From contig NC_135071.1 of NCBI RefSeq assembly GCF_051401765.1, positions 5,062,961 to 5,126,960 of the forward strand: DNA of 64,000 bases, read 5' to 3'. Of this stretch, positions 20,805 through 31,615 are shown piece after piece; within the stretch, counting starts at the first letter, position 1, and every line of letters begins with the position of its first letter. A program made the position numbers and the translations under genes. This DNA comes from Calliopsis andreniformis. Lineage: Eukaryota; Arthropoda; Insecta; Hymenoptera; Andrenidae. The notes under the pieces were generated by a model. That model was not told the DNA's origin. It did not search any database and was given only the letters and a program-made list of their open reading frames with translations.

Positions 20805-22580
20805 ATGGCTAAAAGATCCAGAGACGATATGTTCAATAATGACAGTAGTGATGAGTTCCAATTTGAATCTGATATCACAGAAGATGACGACGTTGCTTTA
20901 TCGAGTGAAAATGAAATCCTTGCAACAAGGAATGCACTCAGGCGTTTCAATGTGGGCAGTGATAGTAGTAGTGACAAAGAAATGAATATTCAGGAAAGTG
21001 ATAGCAGTAGTGATAACGAATGAACGAATGTCACAAATCACGACATCGTTCCACAAAAAATACAATTTAGTTCTGGATCACGAACCCCTGGTTCACAACT
21101 AAATTCAACTGACACAGAACCATTAGATTTCTTCAACTCGTTCTTTACCGATGAGTTGATCAGAAAAATAGTTGAGGAGACTAATCGGTATGCAAATCAT
21201 ATGATACAAGGAAAACATCTAGAAAAGCGGTCCACATGGCATACATGGACTAATGTCACACCAAAAGAAATGCGAGCATTTCTTAGCATAATATTGCTTA
21301 TGAGGACAATGCCACTTCCGAGCTTGTAAGATTATTGGACCACTGACAAGAAATGTAGGATCCCATACTTTGCCGAAATATTCAGGAGAGACCGATTCTT
21401 ACAAGTATTTTGAATGCTGCACACAAATGAATATATTGTAGGTACGCGAAACATGGCAACAAGGACACAAAAAATTAGCAATTTTTTAGATTACATTCAT
21501 AGTAAATGTCGTGAAAATTTTGTACCCGGGGCGGAGTTATCAGTGGATGAATCGATCGTAAAATTCAAAGGGCGAATAAGTTTTATTACGTACAACCCAC
21601 AAAAACCATCCAAGTGGGGTATCCGTATTTATGTTCTTGCAGACGCCAATATTGGTTATATACAAACTATTTTACCATATTATGGTAGAATTACTACGGA
21701 GAAGTTAGTTAGACCAGATCTGCCAATAAGCACGAGAATAGTCTTACAACTATATCACAATTTATTGCAATCCAATCCTGGCGCTGTAGGATACCATATC
21801 TTCAATGACCGGTACTTCACAAGTATTCCTTTGACAGATGCACTACTGAAAATGAAATGTAATCTAACTGGGACTATCCAGACGAATAGGAAATTTATTC
21901 CACGTGAAATAAAAAATCCAAAGATTGCAAAAAATGAAATCGTTGCATACAGACGGAACAATTTACTATTATTGGCTTGAAGAGACAAGCGTATTGTGAC
22001 TATGCTCAGCACCTGTGCTACTTCATCTTCGACAACCGTTACTAAAAGGTCACGCAAAGAAGGAAGAACACATATTGTGAAGCTAGACGTGATTATAAAT
22101 TATAATAAATATATGGGTGGGATAGATAAAGCAGATCAGTACACAGGCACGTACTGTTTCATGAGAAAGTCTCAAAAATGGTGGCGAAAATTATTTTTTT
22201 GGGGATTGGAAGTTTCAGTGATAAATTCCTATCTATTATATCAAGAACATCACAAGACATACAATATAAAAAAGTTATCCCATTTACAATTTGTACGTCA
22301 CTTGGTAGGTCAATTGATTGGAGATTTTCGAGACGCTAATCCCAAGGCTCCTGCGACTTCTGGAACAGCAGAAAGGCTCAACGGCCTTCTACGTATTATT
22401 AGGCGAGATGAGACAGGAAGAAGTAAAGATTGCCTCGTCTGCTCTAATCGAAAAATAAAACACAGAAGGAGAGAGTCGAGGTACTATTGTGCTACTTGTT
22501 CGGCTAAGCCGACCTTGCACATAGGTGATTGTTTCGAAATGTATCACACAAAGCACGAATATAAAACATCTCCTATGTAA
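20805..22580 (+). pseudogene. piggyBac-like transposase, single frame with four stops
   Basis: A 591-codon frame starting ATG at 20805 has an acidic Ser/Asp-rich N-terminus and a DDE-type core with VDESIVKFKGR (Asp at codon 248), FNDRYFTS (Asp 335) and GGIDKADQ (Asp 441). It ends with a cysteine-rich C-terminus (CLVCS ... YYCATC ... GDCF) typical of piggyBac family proteins. Stops interrupt it at 21021-21023 (TGA), 21327-21329 (TAA), 21411-21413 (TGA) and 21978-21980 (TGA). The last replaces the Trp of the LAWRDKR block seen in the second copy (56208-57938). There are no frameshifts and all three catalytic Asp survive, so inactivation is recent relative to the other elements here. An AATAAA follows at about 22637. 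Confidence 0.93.
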
Positions 22581-23157
22581 AGACGACTAAATTTGTTTCT
22601 TTATGATTTTATTGGATTTTATAAAAATGTTATTTGAATAAAGCTACAGATTTTATAACGCAGACGTGCGACGTGAACATTTTTTTTACTGCGCGCTCCA
22701 ATACCTGTCTTTCACAGCGACGCTCGCTTGTCAAGCGCCCCCGGCCGCAAAGGGTTAAGCTTACGACACGTGAAAACAAGAAAGTCAGAATACGCAAAGC
22801 TTGTGCTAAGATGAACGTTGAAATGTTGTGCAAGGTTAGATAATCATTCCAACAAAGAATTGTTAAGTGCATTGAAGTACAAGGTAATCATTTTGAACAC
22901 TGACTAAAGTACAAATAAAATGCAATTACGTTAAATTATCAATACATTTATTTCGATCACCTTTTCGGCATTTCCCTGCAAGTTTAACCTTGAATGACCT
23001 TCTGTAGATAGTTTGCAAATTCGTCTTAGAGTAGTAAGCTGCAATACTAGCAAAAAAATAAAAGTATGGTTCCATTTGAAAAAATGGTCGTGACCTTCCC
23101 TCACCTGTTAATATTTTAGGAGATATTTGTCTGCAACGTTTTATCATTTCCACTCTG

Positions 23158-23416
23158 TATATTTTGTAATTGAAGATTGTTAAAGGACGCTGCGAAAGAG
23201 AACACACGCGACAGACTAAATATAAATTGGCGAATAGCACGACGGCTCTCGTGACGTTGTCTCGCGCAATTAGCTAGGACCTCACATCGATACAGAGGGT
23301 GATCTATGGATCGGTGATCCGCAAAGGATCCTGCCTGTCCTAGCTTCCGTTATTAAGCATTCTTCGTCGACAAGTCGTGAGGTGCGTGACGGGAGCCCAT
23401 AGGTTAACCGAATTTA
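23158..23416. other. Spacer with weak repeat similarity to 34.5 kb
   Basis: A GC-richer patch contains 'acaagtcgtgaggtgcgtga', closely resembling 'aaaagtcgtaaggtgcgtgt' near 34535. This could be a shared LTR or TE fragment. No coding signal. Confidence 0.3.
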
Positions 23417-23689
23417 CAATGACTCGAATTGATGTTCGGACATGGCGATTTCCGAGCATTATTGCCCTATATATTTGTTTCTAATGAGGTTGTTGAACGA
23501 ATTATTTTTTACTATATTAAAGCACTTGTTGCAGTTGGTAAAAACATAAATTTTAATTATTTAATGCACATAATCTTTGCATAACAAACCGTAAAGTAAA
23601 TGATGCCGAGATTTGTACTCGAGAAAATATTCGGACAGTCAATAAGTTATATATAAAATATATATATTTTTAACAATATTATTATAATA

Positions 23690-23765
23690 TTAATATTTGG
23701 ATGGTTGTCCTTTCTGTCTTATAACTTCATGTAAACGTTTTAACATACTGGATATAATTTCTCCT
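23690..23765 (-). pseudogene. Tc1-like transposase, C-terminal tail
   Basis: The minus strand reads EIISSMLKRLHEVIRQKG then QPSKY and a stop, matching the SMPRRLQEVIKNKG..TKY tail of Tc1-family transposases. The frame runs without interruption into LINE-derived codons upstream (EYFRGL), giving a chimeric open reading frame at the junction. Confidence 0.75.
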
Positions 23766-24225
23766 TCCGTCAAACCCCTAAAATATTCCCTCCATTCCTA
23801 TTCTTTTATGCTCGTGACTTCTACCCTCTTTCTCCCTCTCTCTCTCCTTATCAGCTTCCATAGTTTTGCCTCCGTATTCGCTTCCTTTACTTCCTTCATG
23901 AACTTTTCCTTCTCTTGCTCCTTCTTCCTCTGGCATAATCTGCTGTACTCCCCTCTCTTTTTTGTATATTCCCCTCTGGTCTCCTTTCCCTTTCTTCACC
24001 TCCTTAGCTCTTTCCATGCATTATCCTTCTCCTCTCTGCACTCTCTATCCCATCACCTATTCTCCCACTCACCATTTCCTTTTCTTTTCCATTTCACCGT
24101 TTTCTTAACCATCTTCACCAGCTGCTTTCTTATCTGTTCTCCACTCTCTCCTTCCATTCTCTACCCTTCTACCCCCTTTTTATGAGACTCTATTCCTTCT
24201 TCCGACTAATCCATAACCCTTATTT

Positions 24226-25020
24226 CTACGCTTCTCTCCCCCCCCCCCCCCCCCCCCCCAACCCCTTTCCTTCTTTACTCCCTATCTTTACTATCAACGG
24301 CATGTGGTCCGACTCTGTCCCCTTCTCCACCTTCATCTCTTGTATCCTGTCTCTCGCCCTCCAGTCCCCCAACACGTAGTTTATCACAGACTCTCGCCTA
24401 CCTTTTACAAAGGTCAACCCTCCCATCTCATCCGGTCTTATCTCCTCGTTCAGTATACCCCAACCCTCCTCTTCTAGCGTCTTTACCATTTTTCTCCTTT
24501 CTTTATCCACCACCTTATCCTTCAACTTCCTTTCACTCACCTCACCTTCTGCTTCTATTCCTAACCCTCCCTCTTCCCCCGTCCTCGCGTTGAAGTTTCC
24601 ACCGATTATTATCATTGTTTCTTCTCCGACTTCCCTCATTATCCCCTTTAGTTCCTCCCAACTACTTTCCCTATCCTCCCTCGTATACACCGTTATGATC
24701 CTCCACCAATCCCCTCTCCATCTAACCCTCCTCTCCATCACCCCCTCCACCCTGCCTTTTCTCACATCTACCTCCTTCAGTCTCTCCCTCACCCCTGTTA
24801 CGATTCCCCTTATTGCTTTTCCCCACTTACTCCTTCTTTTAGCGTGCTGACATTTCCATATGTACCCCCTTTGACAGTCTCTTTTCCAGCCACGACCATT
24901 CCTCCTCTTCTGTCCATGTCTCACTTAGTCCCACTACGTCCCATTCCTTCATCTTTTCCCAGAAGCCATTTCCCGTTCCTCAGGCCTGCCACATTCCAAA
25001 ATCCCAGTCTCAGGTCTTCC
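24226..25020 (-). pseudogene. LINE ORF2, apurinic/apyrimidinic endonuclease domain
   Basis: Minus-strand codons read GFWNVAGL and VVGLSETW at the start, then WWRIITVYTRED, IIIGGNFNARTG, TFVKGRRESVINYVLGD and GTESDHMPL. These are, in order, the conserved blocks of endonuclease/exonuclease/phosphatase domains in LINE ORF2 (Glu of SETW, Asn of GNFNARTG, SDH). The usual GDFNA Asp is Gly here and INYVL replaces IDYVL, so the active site is damaged. A frameshift lies near 24900-24950. The frame runs into a poly-Gly stretch encoded by a homopolymer. Confidence 0.85.
24238..24259. repeat. Homopolymer run of 22 C
   Basis: An uninterrupted C run (G on the LINE sense strand) inside LINE ORF2. It would encode poly-Gly, and the G strand could form a quadruplex. 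Length may be uncertain because such runs are hard to sequence. Confidence 0.9.
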
Positions 25021-25111
25021 TTCTTTGCTTCTTTACCTTCCTGCTCATCTCTTTCTCCTTCTCCTTGCTCCTCTGCTCCTCCTGCTTCCCCTTCCTTCCG
25101 CCTGTCCCTCC

Positions 25112-26084
25112 TTAGTCCCCTGACTTTCTATTCTCTCTTCTCTTATCCCCTCTCCTGTCCTCCTCACCCTTTCTTTCCCCCTTTCCTCCCTCTAACTTCC
25201 CTGTGTTCTTGTCCCATTTCCACCACGTTTCGTCTATCCATACGCCCCCATAGCTTACCCTGCTACCTTTCCTTATTTCCGCTATTTTTCTCAGATTCCA
25301 TTGTATCCTCCTTTCCCTCTCTGTCAAATCATCCTCAATTCTTTCAGTCTTATTCCTCAATTTTCTCTTCCCTATCATTAGTTCTCTCTTACCCTTCCAG
25401 CTTTTCATCCCCACTAGCACCATACTCCATTTTGCTTTTTCTTCCTCCCTATTCTTCTCACCCATTCTATCTCTTCCTTTACCTCCATTTCTGGTCATAA
25501 TTTCTCTACCACCTTTCTTAAATCTGTTCCTTCCTCCTTTTTTATCCCTCTAATCACCACGTTATTTCTCCTCTCCTCTCTCTTCTGTTTTCCATTCCAC
25601 CTCTCTCAAGCGAAACTGCTTGTCTGTCATGCTTACTCTCTCTCCCTTCTTTCCTTCCACCACTTTCTCTAACTTTTTTAGCCTTTCCGTCATTCTATCA
25701 ATTTCTGCTTCAATTTTCCCCATTTTATCTATCTTCTTCTCCAACGCCTTTACCTTTCGCCAAACCTTATCCCACATCTCTCACCATTCCTTTTCTCTTC
25801 TTTCCCACTCTACCCTCATGTCCCTCATTTCTCTCCTTATCTCTCCTGCCTGCTCGTTCACCTCCTCCGTTCCCGTCCTTATCTCTTTCTTTATTTCCCC
25901 AAGAAAATCCTTCTATCCTCCTCCCCCCTCGTCCTTCGCTGGTGATCTCACTGTCAATTTACTGGTCTTAAAGACCATCTCCTCCTCGTCTCTTCCTGTC
26001 CGCTGGTACTCCTCTTTACTCCTTTTCACATTAATCCTCCAACGATCTACAACTGCTCTCATTCTTACTCCTTTCCTTCACTAA
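25112..26084 (-). pseudogene. LINE ORF1, coiled coil plus RRM-like domain
   Basis: Minus-strand codons from about 26070 read an acidic and basic N-terminal part, then a heptad-rich coiled coil (EIRREMRDM ... VKALEKKIDKM ... MTERLKKLEK), then RNNVVIRGIKKEE, the first strand of an RRM-like nucleic-acid binding domain, and later VSYGGVWIDETWWKWD. Stops and at least one frame break interrupt it. This order fits ORF1 of many LINEs, whose product packages the RNA. ORFs on the plus strand here are Ser/Pro/Leu-rich mirror images and not genes. Confidence 0.75.
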
Positions 26085-26579
26085 ACTTTCTACTCTGGTC
26101 TTTTTCCCTTTCTTCCTTACCACCTCCCCTCGTAGCCCTATTTTCTCACTCAGAGCATTTCTCTCCTGCATCGTTTCTGTTACTCTGTTCCCACCTGTTT
26201 CTCTACATTATCTACCTTGTCGGCCCGACTGCTTCTTAGTCCTTCTCCCACCACGCGATGTCGTCACCCTCCTCCAAATTCTGCCGCTTTATCTAGTCCT
26301 TGTTTAGGACTTGTCTCTCTCTCCTAACCTAACCTCCTCGCCGACCACCTCCACTAAATGTAATTCCTTTTATCTCTTCGCATCTTTCCTTCCACCTACA
26401 CTTCCACCTTGTCCACTCACTCTTCTCTGCCTTTTCATCTCACCCTTCCACTCCTGCTCACTATCACTCCATCGAACCCTCTAAAGACTCGCATTTCTAA
26501 ACCTTTCTCTACTCCCTATCACTCCTCCAAGTAATCTCCCCCTCCCCGAATAATCATGCCTTTATAATACATTATGCAC

Positions 26580-26883
26580 CGTGTTTGCATGTACTTTCTT
26601 TCCATATTCTTCGAATAATTTTGCAATCAGTTATGTGACACTTTCCCCAGGATTTTCTGTTGTTTTTCTAAGAATTTTGCGTTCTTCTCGGTCATTTAAT
26701 ATCTTATTCTAATATCTCTGATTCGATTCGATTTTCATTAACATACCTTTTCACAATATCTGCTACTGTGCTTTTGCTTATTTTTCACAATTCGGCTATT
26801 TGTCGACATGATTTCTGTTTTTCATAATGATAAATAACTAGTTGGCGAATTTCGAAAGGCGTATTTTTACCTTTTCGTCCCAT
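26580..26883 (-). pseudogene. Tc1-like transposase, N-terminal DNA-binding part
   Basis: From ATG at 26881-26883 the minus strand reads MGRKGKNTPFEIRQLVIYHY, CRQIAEL, a stop, then KISKSTVADIVKRYVNENRI. This matches the paired-like helix-turn-helix of Tc1-family transposases (TPFERGQI ... REIA ... SKSTVQ). Later codons contain further stops. The catalytic part is missing, replaced by LINE sequence. Confidence 0.8.
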
Positions 26884-27256
26884 TTTTTCGTAATAATACG
26901 TCTAATATCGACGAAGTCAATAGCTATACTGAGTTTTGGATGTACATTAGCCATTATGTTTACAAACACTGTACAAGTTAATAATATCAGATTAAGTGAA
27001 ACTACTCGTTACCACAAGTAAATTATTGTGTCTAAATATTTTCTTGAGACTAGGTTCCGGCATTATTTAGTTTATCGTTTGTTACGCAAAAAAATATGCG
27101 CAAAATAATTACGCAAAATAAAATTTGTGTATTTTCTATCTATAATAAGTGTTCTAATATATAAAAAAGAATTCGTTTAATAACTTCATTATAAACAGCT
27201 ATGTGGGATGGCAATGTTTATGGATCGTAGTGTTCGAATATTAATTCGAGTCACTT

Positions 27257-28984
27257 TTCATTCCTTCTTGCGTATTCCATTAGTTTCGCTATTTTTACTT
27301 ATTTTTTGAGCGTAGATTCACGAGTGTAGATTCAGGTAAACGCGAAAGGGGCACTTCTCGAAATAACCGGTCGCGCACCATCGCGTGATGGACCTATTTT
27401 TAGTTAACCGGAACTTTGGGATTGGCAGTTTGGGATACGCTATCGTTTTAAATCGGCAGCAAAGGTTGTAACATTACTAAAGATAATTTAAGATGTAGGT
27501 TAATATCATAAATCAATTATGAACATTGTTTACTGCGAATAGAAAGTGAATATTCGCAGTTGGTTATTTAAAAATACGAGTACTATGTTATTATGAAATA
27601 GGATATGATATTTTACATTCTAGAATGTATCCACATGTTGACTGATTTGAAATTCCGTTTATTTGAACGTCAAGAAAATAATCTCTCTCAATTATATTCA
27701 TTAATTTTAACCGAATTTTGGATCTTGTAGATCGATCGACGGCAAGTGTCCTCTCCCCTCCGTAGGTTCAGAAGCAATCTAGTCAAATTGCAATGAATAC
27801 TTTCGTATATTTTAAAATTAATCTTTACGTACAGGTGTATAATGTAGTGTTGTTGCGTAAAGTGTATGATTTTAATGATCGGTGTTAACGCACTGACGAT
27901 GTGGATACTTACAGAGTGATCGTAGAAATTGCCAGATAGAATTTATGCCGACTCGCGGATTCTGTGAGGTTAAACTGTAGACTCGAAAGGGAACTTTGGC
28001 CCAATCTAACTGAATAGCAACCAATTCTGATGAATGTGACTGTCAACGCGACGACACTGCTCTGAACCTATTAAGGTTAAAATCTCGAGGTTTATATAGG
28101 CTGAAAAATAAGTGGGATTTCGTTATTTCTTATATGGAAATTTCTCACGGTTGGTACAGCGTCGTGATTGTTACGCCGCTGCTCGCTGCGCTCCCATTAA
28201 GATAACGAAAAAACGAAAGTGTTAGGGAGTTTTCTTTTAGGAGGCAGAGATTCAAATATTTGGGAAAGTAACGGAAAATATTCTCCGTAGGAAACACGCC
28301 TTAATATTATATTTGGGCATAGTTTTGATAAGATAAATCTATTCTTGAAACATGATATCTAGTCTTCTAAAGGAAACAAGAATGCGATTTTTGTGTAGTT
28401 AATTTATTAAGACTAAACGAATTTGATAGTAACGAAATATCAATCAATTATGTTGCAGTATACTAGTAAGATTTATGTCAATTTTCATAAAAATACAACG
28501 AGTCGTTTATAAAATAACCGAGTGTCCATGAATTTACGCGTTTCGACGCACTGTACGTCGCACAGTGGGATGTTATACATAAGAATTGTGGAAAAAACCT
28601 CATAACTTCAACGTTCCTTAATATTTGTCAATGCTTTCGATGGCATTCTAGAAACTAGTCATACTGATAATTTCCGTTAGGAATAAAAAAGGTGATAGAA
28701 TAGATTTGTACAATTGGCAGTGGCCCTAATTTAGAACCATATCCTAACCTCAATTTCCACACAACACGCATGCGCGCAAGCAATAGGATTCTTCAATCCA
28801 CGCATATAGGACTCTTCCATTCGAGCAACATCGTATGGCGTGATTCTTTCCACGCGCTGACGACAGAATGGTGACAGGATAATGACACCACGGACTTATC
28901 AGCAGGCGAGTCTCTCAGTACGTCTGTGCGAGCATTATCACACGCATGCGTTAAAACACCTGAGTCTATTAGGAGTGAGTATTC
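27257..28984. other. No recognised gene
   Basis: AT-rich with several short GC patches. 'cgcatgcg' occurs at 28767 and 28942 as well as in the following LTR candidate. No exon or repeat boundary could be established. Confidence 0.4.
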
Positions 28985-29367
28985 TGTGACGGTTCCCGAG
29001 TACGCATGCGCAATACAACACTTCTCTTCCGTTAAGGGGAATCACTGCGTCCAAAGGAACGAGGCAACCTCCGAGGATAAATACAGCATCGCCTGCGACA
29101 GCAGAGCGTTCTGAAATTCCAGGTTCTGAACCTTATGCAGTCTCACTGATCCTAAACCACTCCGAGGCAGCTTCAACCAGCTCCTTGGATCCTCCATATC
29201 AAGATAGCTTTAGCCAGCTCCTTGATTACTGACCGAGGTTCAATCCTCGATCCTTATTAACCATAACATAATCCGACACTGCCATCTGCCCGAATCAGAT
29301 CTCATAAATCATCTTAAGCCCAAATGTATTCGGCCGATAAATAAGCAGTGCCAGTTATTAACTCACA
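28985..29367 (+). other. Candidate solo LTR or LTR fragment
   Basis: The segment starts TGTGACGG, has a TATA-like 'ggataaatacagc' near 29076, is GC-richer than its surroundings, and ends AACTCACA. It contains a small internal direct repeat ('ccagctccttg' twice). No target duplication is seen, so the assignment is tentative. Confidence 0.3.
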
Positions 29368-30557
29368 AGGGAGTGTTTTTAAGTGTTCGCTTTCGATTGG
29401 TTTGGTTTTCAAATATGTTATAGAGGACCAACAAATAAGAGATATGTGTTTTTTTATATTGGCCCGTTTTCATATTTATGGCGTGAAACTACCACTCAAA
29501 GTTGATAAGATGAAATACGAGAAATAGCTTAAGTTAGTTAAAAAATTATTAAACTTGTTATAAATTTAATTTGTGGCACATCTGAGTGGGTGAATAATGT
29601 CAGTGATCCCTATCACGGGGTAAACTATCCCTAATCGTTTAAATGCACATTCAAGACTTGAAATCTGCAAGAAGATTCTTAAAATCTTTAAAAAACCTTG
29701 GATTTTATATTAATAAATTATTACATTATAACAAATTACTGGTTCTATTACTTACTGAGGGGTGAACATTCTATGTACGACGAACTCAGATCATTACAAT
29801 ATTAATAGCAAATGAAATATACATTCATTTGTTGTCAGATGGGAGCATTTTTTTCTATGGTGAAGACTGTATTGTTTATGTAATAATAGTCTTTAACCTT
29901 TCTTTTCTGAGTCTTTTCGAGAAATGAGTGAATGGGAGAAATTACACATATCTTTTCCATGGAATAATATTTTTTATATAGTTATACTACAGAGAACTAC
30001 ACTGATATAGCCAAACTGATTGTATCTCGGGCACACATATCAAATTTTATAGCGTTAACTGCAGTTATACACCAAATTATTTTTAAAATAATAAGTCCCT
30101 TTATAAGTTTATTATCAACTTTTGGTATCTTAGAAGGTATTGTCGAATTTACAAGGAATCATCTAAAAGTATCTTCATTATTTGTTTTACGTTGACCCTT
30201 GCTTAATATCAACGTGAATTCTAATTTGTGTCTTAAATTCATGTTCAATATACCTCTTTGTTTTTCTTCGAATATTTATTATTGCTATTGTAACAAATCG
30301 TGTGTCGTAGTATATAAAACGTTCACAGATAGTGCGGTTTACCTGTGAACAGGGAGTAGGATTCGTGTAGCGTGCGGTTAAGAAATAAATTTCATAGACT
30401 ATGATTTCTCTTTAAAATAAAACATAATACGATTTATTAACCTATATATTTTACACTACTAAAGTGCTTAATTCTATTCTTATAATCATACAAACTTCAG
30501 TCTTTTCATGAGATAGATTCTTATTAATATATGAACTGGTATTTGTCGCAAGGTTCT
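29368..30557. other. No recognised feature
   Basis: AT-rich sequence without coding, RNA or repeat signal that I can support. Confidence 0.5.
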
Positions 30558-31435
30558 AAAGGTGTCCCAAACTAAGTGCGGGAGCCGGAAATGGGAGATT
30601 CCTGGGGTGATTCTAAAAAACCTTTTCCGTTGCAAAAATATCCTCCGAAGCTTTGTTAACGAGTTATTATCGAAAAACCCGGACCAATCACAGAACGCGA
30701 ATAGCAAGCGCTCGGCCGACCAGCGACAGGGCACAAGCTACGCGGAGCGTCTGCTACTCACCGTGCTCGAGGATTGTACAAGAAACTCAGAATGTTTACG
30801 TCAATGTTCAATTTCTCCCAAACTATTGGATGAAAAATTATGGAAAAAATCAGGACCACGTTAACTATTGAGACAGATATTATAGGATTTTTTCAGATTT
30901 TTAAATTAATTATCCAAGTTGTAAAAAATAAAAAACGAGGAAAAAGAATTTTAAAATGCCGATTTAGTAAAGTAATGTCATAGTAAAAAAAATAAAAAGG
31001 AATGTTTTTGTAGTTCCTACGAATTGTACGTTATTTTACTGTGTATTAAAACATTGAAAATTGTACAAGAATACTTATTTCATAATGAATGAATGAAAAT
31101 TGGACATATTAGTTGCTGTAATCGGTAAAAAGTATGGAAACATTGGTTTTTATTTTTTGAATTATGACGAACCAAAACAAAAAATGTTTAAATAAATTGA
31201 GGTTTATAATATGACTCTAGTAATATGAGTAATTACTATCGGTAAAGCTCACCCATTCGGAGAGGAATTCACCTGCTGCTTGAACACTTGCTCCATTGGG
31301 TCACTGTGCCGATCCCAATGATGCCCAGGTAGTGTTGATCGCAGGTACAACACCATAAGAAGCCACTTTGCATTTACAACACTTCGCGGTCACTAACACT
31401 GATCACTTCTCTAAACGAGCACTTGATCTTTTAAT
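30558..31435 (+). mobile_element. Partial foldback element F3 (left half)
   Basis: Begins with an F-type terminus 'ggtgtcccaaactaagtg', followed by 'gggagattcctggggtgatt' and the core 'aacgagttattatcgaaaaa'. It extends through the internal segment to 'gatcacttctctaaacgagc' at about 31420. Its interior is the reverse complement of part of F4 (46860-47300). It lacks the right terminus. ORFs across it are not conserved as protein. Confidence 0.8.
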
Positions 31436-31615
31436 TTAAATTACCTAGCTTGACAACTATAGATATCGACCATAATATCTTCCCTAGCTTAAAAAAAAAG
31501 TGCTACCCGTATAACGTTACCATGACGGAAACAATGGCAAAGGTCGACCTACAAGATTTGTCAGACCATCTCAAAAACAATCTTAAAAACAAAACGAAAT
31601 TTTTATATATTTATA

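Larger units (their letters stand above)
20491..22758 (+). mobile_element. piggyBac-like transposon with TTAA target sites
   Basis: TTAA at 20491-20494 and 22755-22758 flank terminal inverted repeats CCCTTTGCGG and CCGCAAAGGG. The 2.27 kb element carries one transposase reading frame (20805-22580). It is nested inside the TIR element 19762-23157. Clean TTAA duplication and matching TIRs make the boundaries secure. Confidence 0.95.
19762..23157. mobile_element. TIR element split by a piggyBac insertion, TA target
   Basis: Inverted arms of about 310-370 bp (19762-20140 and 22845-23157) end in TAGGGTGGAAAT and, complemented, CAGAGTGGAAAT, each next to TA. The arms share 'ggtcattcagggtcaaactt'-type sequence. 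The non-piggyBac interior near 20418-20490 reads VDTFVILGECRK on the plus strand. This weakly recalls the N-terminal helix-turn-helix of arthropod mariner-like transposases, but no catalytic core remains. Confidence 0.75.
23766..26560 (-). mobile_element. Non-LTR retrotransposon, 5' half only
   Basis: The strongly pyrimidine-rich plus strand is the antisense of a Lys/Glu/Arg/Gly-rich LINE. From right to left: 5' region, ORF1 (26084-25112), endonuclease domain of ORF2 (about 25020-24226), a linker ending near 23790. No reverse transcriptase domain is present. Loss of the 3' half is unusual, because target-primed reverse transcription normally truncates the 5' end. Confidence 0.8.
23417..27256 (-). 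mobile_element. Tc1-like transposon with long TIRs, interrupted by a LINE fragment
   Basis: Inverted arms of about 240 bp lie at 23417-23655 and 27000-27256; both share 'tgactcgaatt', 'acgaatt.tttttta', 'cataacaaa.cgtaaa' and 'cgagaaaatatt'-type blocks. The transposase runs on the minus strand: N-terminus at 26883 downwards, last codons at 23690-23765. Its middle, including the DDE core, is replaced by about 2.8 kb of non-LTR retrotransposon. No TA duplication could be fixed at the ends. Confidence 0.75.

Noticed and set aside
23697..26084. Several Ser/Pro/Leu-rich plus-strand open frames up to 218 codons
   Set aside because: They are the antisense of a Lys/Glu-rich LINE; the minus strand carries the real endonuclease and ORF1 motifs.
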